Both the position numbers and the translations under genes were made by a program. A stretch of 64,000 nucleotides of DNA from Hawksworthiomyces lignivorus (taxonomy: Eukaryota; Ascomycota; Sordariomycetes; Ophiostomatales; Ophiostomataceae), in the NCBI GenBank assembly GCA_002917075.1, contig NTMA01000009.1, positions 124,001-188,000 on the forward strand, written 5' to 3'. Under the pieces are notes generated by a model. The model did no database searches. It saw only the letters and a list, made by a program, of their open reading frames with translations, and was not told the DNA's origin. This document shows, piece by piece, positions 22,181 through 31,500 of this stretch; the stretch's first letter is position 1; every line of letters starts with the position of its first letter.

Positions 22181-24346
22181 TTAGGCATTCTTTTGGCCCT
22201 GCTCCAGGACGTCCGGCGAGGTTGTGCTGCCGTTCTGGAGGATAAAGTCCTGCAGCGTGACCTTTCCGCCGAGGTGAACACCGGTCACTGTTACGTTCTG
22301 CAGGTCGGCCTGGGAAACATTGGAGCCTGTCTCCAGGTTGGCACCCGAGAACTGCGTCCCTACGTAAGTGCCATTGCCGACCACGGTCGCGTTCTGCACA
22401 TAGTTGATGCCATTGACCAGCGATGTGTTGCTCAACAGCGAGCCCTGTGCCACCACACCCTGTTGGCCCACCACGTTGTGCAGCTCGATGCCCTGCAGAG
22501 ACGCGCCATGGAGCGTGCTGTCCGTGATCGTCGCGTTCTGCAGCTGTCCGCCTACGACTGTGGAGCCCGTGACGGAGCCGCCCGTCAGGCGCACGCCCTG
22601 AAGCAATGAGGCGCCCTGTACGTTGGTGCCGACCAGCACGCTGTCAATGACAGTCGTGTTGATGACTGTTGCACCCACCACAAGGTAGTCGGACAGCGAA
22701 GTGTGCTGAACAGTGCCACCAATAATGACGCGGGTGCCGGCAGGGAAGCAGACGGGGCTGCCGCTTCCAGAGCCACCGCCGCCGGAGCCACCAGAACCGC
22801 CAGAGCCGCCAGACCCACTGCCAGAACCACCGGAGCCACCACCGGAGCCACCACCGGAGCCACCAGAGCCACTGCCAGATCCACCAGATCCACCAGAGCC
22901 ACTGCCGCCAGAGCCACCGGAACCACCGGTGCCGCCAGAGCCACCTTTGCCGCCACTACCACCAGAGCCACCGGAGCCACCAGAGCCGCCGGAGCCGCCA
23001 GAGCCACCTGAACCGCCAGAGCCACCAGAGCCGCCACTACCACCACTGCCGCCACCACCAATAATGATAGTGGTCGTGTGGCCGCCTGAGGTGACGGTCT
23101 TCGTGACAACACCGCCAGTGGGAGCCTCAGTGGCAGTAACAACGATGCTAGTAGTCGAGGTGTGGGTGCTTGTTATAGTGTGGCCGTTAGAAACATAGGT
23201 CACAGTCTTCACGACCGTCGAGACGACTGTCGAGACGACTGTCGTTTCCTTGGTGGTGGTCTTTGTGGTTGTGACGGGGGCAGAGGTGTTGGAGTAGAAG
23301 CGGAAGCGGGATGACGAGGAAACCAGAGAGGTAGGCGACGAAGGAGGCACTGGTGTGGATGAAGATACCGGGCCGATGGTGCTGGAAGAAACGAGAGACG
23401 AAGTTGGAGAAGTCGATGGAGCCACAGACAAAGATGAAGAGCCCGAGATGCTATTGCTAGAGGTAGTCGATGACGAAGTCGCGCCTGCGGCGGCAGATCC
23501 TGACGAAGAAAAGCTAGAGCTGCTGGAGCTGCTGGAAGCAACAGATGAAGAAGAAGCCGAGCTGGTGCTGCTGGAAGAGGCAACGGAGGAAGAGGAGGAG
23601 CCAACACTGCTAGAAATGCTGGAAGCAATAGATGAAGAAGAAGCCGAGCTGGTGCTGCTGGAAGAGGCAACGGAGGAAGAAGAGGAGCCAACGCTGCTAG
23701 AACTGCTGGAAGAAGCCGTAGACGACGAAGTCGCGCCTGCGGCGGCAGATCCTGAGGAAGAAAAGCTAGAGCTGCTGGAGCTAATGCTGCTAGAAGAGGC
23801 AATGGAAGAAGAGGAGGAGCCAACGCTGCTTGAACTGCTAGAAGAAGCCGTAGACGACGAAGAAGCCGAGCTGGTGCTGCTAGACGAGGCAATGGAGGAA
23901 GATGAACCAATGCTGCTAGAACTGCTGGAAGAGGTCGTGGACGATGAAGACTCGGAGCTGCTGCTGGTGCTGCTGGAAGACGCAATCGAGGACGAAGTCG
24001 CGCCTGCGGCGGCAGATCCCGATGAAGACTGGCTAGAGCTGGTAGAGGAAGCAATCGAAGACGAAGATGAGCTGCTGGCAATGCTGCTCGAAGAGAAGGA
24101 CGACGAAGAAGTGATCGAAGACGAAGAGATCGAGGACGAAGAGATAATTGAGGAGGATGATTCAAAATCAGAACAGTCATCTGAGGAAGACGAGGGAGAC
24201 GCCGACGAGACAATGCTCGGGTCAGAAGACGAAATCGATATCGGCGGCTCCTCACGCTTTACCCTGTTCTCCGGGTTCAGAGGACTGGTCCCGGCAACAG
24301 AGCCGAGGGCCATGGAGCCCAGGGCAAGGAAGGTGGTCCAACGCAT
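22181..24346 (-). CDS. Secreted Ser-rich / Gly-Ser-linker / pentapeptide-like repeat protein
   Basis: A single exon gives 721 residues from the ATG at 24346; the open frame extends 15 codons further up but only from TTG. In order there is a signal peptide (MRWTTFLALGSMALGSVAG); a likely Kex2 site (VKR) at ~30; about 300 residues of almost pure Ser with Ala, Thr and Val; a Thr-rich segment (TTKTTTKETTVVSTVVSTVV); about 100 residues of GGSGGSGG-type linker; then about 185 residues of C-terminal domain beginning with VCFPAGTRVIIGGT. That last domain has hydrophobic residues spaced every five (TTVID-SVLVG-TNVQG-ASLLQ), the rhythm of pentapeptide-repeat quadrilateral helices. It should be heavily O-glycosylated and cell-wall or matrix associated; there is no GPI-like hydrophobic tail. 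I know no named family with this order. Confidence 0.78.
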   Translation of the reverse strand: MRWTTFLALGSMALGSVAGTSPLNPENRVKREEPPISISSSDPSIVSSASPSSSSDDCSDFESSSSIISSSSISSSSITSSSSFSSSSIASSSSSSSIASSTSSSQSSSGSAAAGATSSSIASSSSTSSSSESSSSTTSSSSSSSIGSSSSIASSSSTSSASSSSTASSSSSSSVGSSSSSIASSSSISSSSSSFSSSGSAAAGATSSSTASSSSSSSVGSSSSSVASSSSTSSASSSSIASSISSSVGSSSSSVASSSSTSSASSSSVASSSSSSSSFSSSGSAAAGATSSSTTSSNSISGSSSLSVAPSTSPTSSLVSSSTIGPVSSSTPVPPSSPTSLVSSSSRFRFYSNTSAPVTTTKTTTKETTVVSTVVSTVVKTVTYVSNGHTITSTHTSTTSIVVTATEAPTGGVVTKTVTSGGHTTTIIIGGGGSGGSGGSGGSGGSGGSGGSGGSGGSGGSGGSGGKGGSGGTGGSGGSGGSGSGGSGGSGSGSGGSGGGSGGGSGGSGSGSGGSGGSGGSGGGGSGSGSPVCFPAGTRVIIGGTVQHTSLSDYLVVGATVINTTVIDSVLVGTNVQGASLLQGVRLTGGSVTGSTVVGGQLQNATITDSTLHGASLQGIELHNVVGQQGVVAQGSLLSNTSLVNGINYVQNATVVGNGTYVGTQFSGANLETGSNVSQADLQNVTVTGVHLGGKVTLQDFILQNGSTTSPDVLEQGQKNA
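22755..23063 (-). repeat. Gly-Ser coding minisatellite
   Basis: Imperfect 9-bp-based repeats (GGC/TCT/GGT-type codons) encode the GGSGG linker inside the secreted protein. Copy number is likely to vary between strains. Confidence 0.85.
23420..24180 (-). repeat. Ser-rich coding repeats with recurring SGSAAAGATSS blocks
   Basis: Long near-identical blocks recur. A segment encoding SSGSAAAGATSS appears three times, at about 23470-23500, 23730-23755 and 23990-24020, each followed by similar Ser runs. This indicates tandem duplication of 250-bp-scale units within the gene. Confidence 0.82.
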
Positions 24347-27300
24347 GGTAGCGGGTGCTGTCTGCGGTGGGCGGTTAAAAGCGAAAGACAAAACGAAAGA
24401 AGATGATGAGATGAAGACGAATATGGAACCTAAAGGAAGAAAACTAAAGACAAAACAAGAGAAGAAGACCCTCTCTCTACCCAGACTTCTCGTGTCTCCG
24501 AACGAATGGTGGTAGACGGGGAAGAAGATAAGAAAGAAAGAATCTCATCTCAATGCAGGAGCAGCTGCAGGAACTATTATATATGTTCTTTCTGGGAGAG
24601 ACGAGGGTCCCAATAGAAGCAGAAGCAGAGCTTCATAGTGGCCTCGGAGCTTTCCCATTGGGACGGCCAAGCCCACTTGGACTCATATATTCAAAGTCGG
24701 TAAAAATATTCAATAAGAGAAAGAATCCACTCTACCGCAGAAATAACGAGCAGTGACATACTCGTGCAGACAATTATGAGGCCAATAAGCATTCGGTGTC
24801 CCTTGCGTAGAAGCTTATGCAGTCAAGCATCATGATGGAGGTTGGGGAGAAGTGTGGCTTCCCATCCGAGCTAAGCTTCGGAGCCAGGCGAGAGTACGTA
24901 CTTTTTTTAACGGGGAGAGTGTCCTTCAAAAAATCACCTGCTGAGGGGACTAGAGTATGTCCTTCCGCTCAGTGTTTAGGTACCGGTGAGAAAAGTCACA
25001 GTTTCTGATCCCGGCTCTGTTCCTTTCTTACAGAAGCAAGAGACTGCAAGGAGAGGAGAACTTGTCGAGTATGAGAATTATCAATGTATCTGCCAGCCAC
25101 AGAATAGTTAGATGTGCAGCACGCAAGCAACAAGTGACAAGCGGATGCGTGTACGAGAAGACAAGTGTGGTCATGACGAGAGACTGATTATGCTGGCAGT
25201 GTACGAATAAGTAATCAAGGGTGCCAACTTCCTCTCCACAAGAGATGTCGAGTTTTGCTTATGATATTAGCCATCAATATTGCATCAAGAGAACAACTGA
25301 ATATCTGAGAAACATGAATAAATGGCCCCAGGTGGGTCACTACGTTGTATGGCAACATTCATTTTGAGAACGCCAGACAGCCAGAGTTTTCAGGGACCCA
25401 GAGCTCATGACCAAGGACCAAGATACCTAATCCATCACCATGAGAAGTAAAGTCTCGTGTGTGGCTAAGGATGTTGAGTTCAGGCGGCATAAACTCAACA
25501 TGCCAGTAAATATTGTCCTGATTGAGAGGAATATTGTAGCAAGAGTGAAAGAAAAGTGGGTAAACCTCGTATAAAATGCCCAAAAGTGCCGAGAAGAAGG
25601 TGGAGACAGAACACTGCCCAGCCTTCTACTTGGTTGCTCGCGGAAAGACGAGGAATATGCTCATACACTTTGGGACATATGAAGCGTACAACTATGATGT
25701 TGGCAGACAAGTGGAGACGAATTCAATAATACATGACAGAGACACATATAGCTTACATACATTGAAAGAGAATCCAGCAAGTGATGAGGAGAGCGGCGGT
25801 CTACACATGACAGACGTCTTGATACTGAAGACTAAAACACCACAACAATAAACGACGTCAAGGTGAATTGTGAACAGAAATGAGAACGAAGAGATTGCAG
25901 GACATGCATTAGAGGGAGGGAAAACATTTGTATGTCTACGTACCCTCGTTTTTCAGACTCGATGGCTCTCACCGAAGACCCATGGACAGGTTCATAGTTC
26001 GCGTATGTGGTATGAGTATGCGGGTATGGCTGATGTCAAGTCTCTTCGCTGCTCATTGCTGCCTCGCTTGTAAAAGAAATGGGAAAGTGAAAAGCTGATG
26101 TAACATGTCGAAATATTGACTCTCTTGTGGCAGCCGCCTGTCTTGATTGGGAGATATTCTAGGATCAAGCTAAGACCAAGAACGGCCCCATTCTTGGTCA
26201 ACAATGGCTTGACGGTTGGCAAAGCGTGGGTAGTAGGCAGGGCTGAACAGCCGATGGAACCCCGGCGGAACCGGTCCAGAAAAACCGGTCTGGTTCTGCA
26301 ATACTGGATGGAGCCCACATACGGAGCACTGGCAAAGAGATAATACCCGTACGGCCAAGAGGAGTCGGGCTCAGAGCCAAGAATAGGACAAAAGACGATT
26401 TTCATGATGCGATCGCATACGAGCGTAATTCAGAAGAAGCAACTGTCCGCTGCCGAGAGAGAGGACCCTTCTCCATCATTACGAGCAACAATCCTACAGA
26501 CTACTGCATCCTAAAATGGGCGAGTCGAGTTGCCCAGTAACTGTGCGTATTGAGACCCCTCTATTGACTTTTTGCTACTGGCCTGCGCCGACCTATTTTT
26601 TTTTTTTTTTCCTTAGTTATTATTTTTTGTGCTGGAAGCTTGCAAAAGCTCAGTATTGGACGAAGATGTCAGCGCCTTGTTTTCATTCGAGGACCTGAAA
26701 AGCTGAGGCGTTATTAGAGCACGCTGAGTGGTCTGCCAGCTATATGTACATCCGCCACCCGCCAGCCCCCCACCCCACCAAAAAGTCATCGCCAGCTCGT
26801 ATTATTGTTCAGCTTCGCTGCATCAAAGAGCTGGTGCTCTGCATGCCCGCATTGTTCGTATTGTGCTGCATCTTCGCTGGTAAAAGTAGGCAAGTATGCT
26901 GTCCCACAGCGCTACCGGAACGGCCGCCTTGCCACGAATGACACAACAGAGCATCAATAGTGCCTGAAGAAGATCCAGTGGTTGGGTCAACAAAAAGAGG
27001 AGCAACTAACCAATATTGCATGCAAGACATAGACGAGAGCTGTCAGTCTAAACGGGATTCAGACGCGCACCAACGCAGCTACGCACCGACAATCGCCTTA
27101 CCACATCATCGACGAGTGGTTGACGACAAGAAAATTGAGAAGGTTGAAAAATCTCGTATTGTTTTCTGCACTAAGGTGGGACTTCGGAGGACTTCTTTTC
27201 CCTCTGCGTTGTACGAAGCATATTTTGTATTGCTTATACTACCTAGTGTCTTGTTTATTCGGCTCGTCTCCTTTCTGCTCTAATCCCTCAACAGACACGC

Positions 27301-28506
27301 CCTTGTGTCGTCAGACTGAATAGGAATTACAGAACTAAATGAGCAAGTTGGCGCCAACTCAGGCCACCCTGGGAGCCTTGTCAGCTGCATTTGGCTATGA
27401 TCAGCTGCCTACGAATATTCCTGCTTTCTTTAATTCGTGCTAATTCAGATTCAAATCGCAAACGAAAAAGCAATTCATAAAGCAGGACGTAAAAGAAAGC
27501 TGAACCTCCTTGTTTGCCGTGCTGCAGCTCTGGAAAAGACCATAGGACCCTCTATGCTGAATCGATTCGTTTTCTTCGTCTGACTGTCGTATTCTGTCTT
27601 ACCCCATAGCAACATAACATTTTTTACTGCATTTGCATTTAGAAGAGCAGCATCAAACCAGGCTGTTTTTTACTTGGTACACTTTGTTCAGTGCTACGTA
27701 ACGTCAATATATTGACGTGCTGCGAAAAGACAGCAAACAACCGAGTAAGGCTAGGAGTAAAAGGTGAAATGTAACCGTTTTGCTGGTTCTGGCAAGTATT
27801 GAAAGGCTCTGTCCAAACAGAACCCGCTTGTCTCATCCTATCCCCGATATTGTGGTTCTATCTCACCAAGTGCCCCTCTCTTCCCCACAGGTACAGCCTG
27901 TGTGTTGCCTTTATTCCGAGAGATGGTGTGCGGTGGCGCAGGGCAACAAAAGAAGAGACGAAAACTTTAACTGTTCCACGTGTGCCTGACCTCAATTCCA
28001 TGCCTGACCTCCAATTGCTTGCTTCTTCCACGAGAGTCTTGTGAGATGTTCTGTGCAAATTCAAAAAAAGCAATGAAAAACGCTGAATCTTGCCGATGCG
28101 TCTCAAAATCCTTTCTTTCTCCCAGCCGCCACCTAATGATCTCCAAGCTGCAACTGGACACAAATGATGACATTCTGGTAATTATTTATGAGAGAAGTGT
28201 AGTCATTTGCATCTGCTACATACGTACGGAATTTGAAATCTCTTACAACACCACGCCCTCCGCCCTTTTTAAGCCGTGTTCCCCTGGTTTGATGCTATGC
28301 CCCAATATGTTGCCGTAAACAAACGAGTTGCACAGTTCCAGAAAATTAAAAAGACGATAGCAAAAAATAAAACTCCCATAAAAACAAGCCCATTGATGTC
28401 CTTGCAACATGAAAACAAAAAGGTCGTCCATTAAAGTAAGGTGGGCAATGTCTGCGCCACCCCTTGACGTTCCAGCGGTCTCGTACGCATCCTCGTCGTC
28501 TTCATC
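24347..28506. other. 4.2-kb gene-free region with unassigned ORFs
   Basis: It begins with the promoter of the Ser-rich gene and ends at the 3' end of SWR1. No known domain was found. The best ORFs are 25576-25851 (+, 91 codons, ATG start, hydrophilic) and 25992-26405 (-, 137 codons). The open minus frame at 25359-25583 also reads smoothly (WHVEFMPPELNILSH). These could be remnants of a gene around 25.3-26.5 kb, but no intact model can be assembled. Confidence 0.35.
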
Positions 28507-31500
28507 TCAACGCTTGCGCGTGTCTTTGCCCTTCTTCTTCTTGCCCTTCTTCTTGTCCTTGGGCAGGTTCAGGGCCGTCCCCTTGAGCTGCTCGGCCATC
28601 CAGCCTAGCATGTAGTCGTCGATCGTGTGCATCTGCTTACCCCAGGCGTTGTATTCGATCTCCTTTTCGTCGGCAGCAGCAGACTCCGTAAACAACCCCA
28701 GGCTCGAGCGGCCCAGAGATCCATGCGCTGCACCCGCTCCTGCACCCGCTCCTGCACCCATTCCTTCTCCAGCAGCCACAGCTGCGCCAGCAATGTCGTC
28801 ACGCGGAGTTCCCTGCCGCACGCTGGACACCCCTGATGTCGTGCCCGGCGTTGCTGAGGATGCCAGCGGTGCACCGGCGACGCCGACTGGCCGCTCTGAG
28901 AAATCAGCGTCGTCTTGCGAGATCTCTTTCTCGGCAAGGCGGGCGGCAGTAACGTCCTCTGTATCCTCGGCCTGTTCGAGGACGCGTCCCGCTGTCCGCT
29001 GGTCCCCGGCGGTCTCGACGCCGCCCAACACACGATCCATGGCGGCGTTAGCGGCGGCATCGCTCTCACCAAAGAGGCCGACGTCGCCTTCGTTCTCACC
29101 GCTGCCGAGAACGTCGCGCACTGAGAGCTTGTTGAAATAGTCCGTCGTGAACTCGCCCTCCTGGATGACGACATCGTCGAGCATCTGTTTCTGTGAGGCT
29201 TTGCGCAGGATGTTGGCCTCGATTGTGTGCTCGCTGACCAGCCGGTAGATGTGCACATCGCGTGTCTGACCGATGCGGTGGCACCGATCTTGGCACTGCT
29301 TGTCCATAGCCGGGTTCCAATCCTGGTCGTAGAAGATAACTGTGTCAGCTCCTGTCAAGTTGATGCCCAGGCCGCCAGACCTCGTCGACAAGATGAAGCA
29401 CAAGATGCGGTTGTCGTGGTTAAAACGGTCGGTCAGGATCTGTCGCTGCTCGATCTTTGTAGCGCCGTCTAGGCGTAGATACTTGTGCCCGTGGATGTTG
29501 AGAAACTGCTCCAGGATGTCCAGCACTTTGGTCATCTGCGTGAAAATCAGCGCCCTGTGGCCTCCAGCCTGCAAGCGGCGAAGGAGCCGGTCGAGCGCCT
29601 GCAGCTTGCCGCAGTCGTACTGCAGCAGACGCTTGTCCGGGAACTGGATTGTAAGGCGCATCCGCGCCTCGTGCCACGGGTCGCGCGGCGGCTGCCGCTC
29701 CATAAACGGCAGCGTCTTGACAGGGGCCGATAGCTTGAGATCCCATTCCTCAAACGATTCGACACCCTTCCAGCCGAGCAAAATGCCGTTCATGTCTCGC
29801 GTTACAACGGCGGGCGTCACGCAGGCGAATTTGGTAATGGTCATCTCAAGCGAATCTGATCGGCGCTCTAGTGGCTGTACGATATTGTGGAGCAAGAACG
29901 AATCGTTCTCAAACCATTCCATGATTTTGGCTGGCACTTTCGGTCGGGGCTTGAACGGCCGGTTCTCTGTGTGCAGTGTGAGCATATCTATCAGGCCTTT
30001 CCCATAGATGGGCCGCTGTTGCCGGCGCAGAGCGTTCACATAGGTGCTATGCTGCAGCTCTTCAAATCGCTTCCACCGGACAGCGTTTTCGAGGTATGCC
30101 AGGTTAGACTCGACGGTGCTAGCATCCAAATCGTGGTAAGGATGCGGTAATCTTGCACGCTGTGCCTCTTTGAGGTCGGAGAGAACACGGTTCGTTGCCA
30201 GCTGGTTGATGCGCGTCGCTGTGAGCGCCGATAGGCCCTCGTGCTGCGTAGGAATAAGATTGAGAAACTGCAGGCTGACGCGGCCGCGAGGGTCTACATC
30301 CAAGAGACGCCGGACGTCATGCTCTGTCGATAACTCGTAGGTGGCTGCCACGGACCTCTGCATGCGGAAGGATGTCATGATCGGCCGGTCAACAAAGAGA
30401 TCGGGGTGGTTGCACACTTTGCGGAGCTGCATCAGACAGTTGATGATCGACAGGTAGTTGCCAGATGAGAGCGTCTCGCGCGTATCGCTGCGGGCTAGGA
30501 AACCATCGTACAGCTCGCGCTGCCGCTTGGACAGCCTGCACAGCTCGACATGTTCATACTTGGCGGGCATCTGCTTCTCCACGTCGGCCTTGAGGCGTCG
30601 CAGGAGGTAAGGCCGCAGCACTTTGTGTAACTTGGAGATGATAGCGCGCGCTTCGTCATCCATCTGCTCGCGGCCGCTCTCCAGAATCTGCGATTCCGGT
30701 TTGTGAAACCAATCGTGGAACTCTTGTAGATCAGCAAAGCCTCCCATGCCGTTCTCGGGGGGCATGAGAAAGAAGAGAAGAGACCACAGCTCTGTCAGGT
30801 TGTTCTGAAGGGGCGTGCCCGTCAGCAGCAGCCGTGAATGCGTATTGAAGCCTAGAAGAGATTGCCAGCGCTGTGACTTGAAATTCTTAATGTTGTGCGC
30901 CTCGTCGAGGATCATATAGTGCCATCGGCGACGTTTGAAGACCTGCTGGTCCTGCACGACAATCTGGTACGATGTGATACAAACATTCCAGATGTCGTCG
31001 TTGGTCCAGCCGATACGCTTCCGCTTTCGCTCTTCCTGGGATCCGTAGTACGTGAGAATCTTGAAAGCAGGGCACCACTTCTTGAATTCCATCTCCCAGT
31101 TGAGAATGACGCTGGTCGGAACAATAACAAGATGCGGTCCCCAGACCTCGTGGTGGCAGGCGAGGTGGGCCAAAAGGGCAATCGTCTGAATCGTCTTTCC
31201 CAGACCCATCTCATCGGCGAGAATACCATTCGTATTATTTGCGTAGAGGCCAGCGAGCCAGTCCAGACCGTAGTGTTGGTACTCTCGAAGGCTGCCGCGT
31301 AGAAGGAAAGGAATTTCGGTTTTGGGTAGTGCGGTTGTGGTGGGTGCTGGTGACACGGAGCGGCTGGCGCTGGTCTCTTTTGGCGGACCTAGCAGTTCGG
31401 CATCTACAGACATGGGCGTATCCAGGTCAGAGGGCTTTGTATCCATCGTGTGCGGCGACTGACTCCGGCCAGGACTAATAGCAGTAGTTACAGCGTCCGT

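Noticed and set aside
23355..24515. 386-codon acidic ORF on the plus strand and a 348-codon Leu/Arg-rich ORF antisense to the Ser-rich gene
   Set aside because: Both are other-frame shadows of Ser codon repeats; composition is a by-product of AGC/TCT repetition and they contain no domains.
28625..30007. Several ORFs of 70-221 codons on the plus strand across SWR1
   Set aside because: All are shadows of the SWR1 coding sequence; the minus frame carries the helicase motifs.
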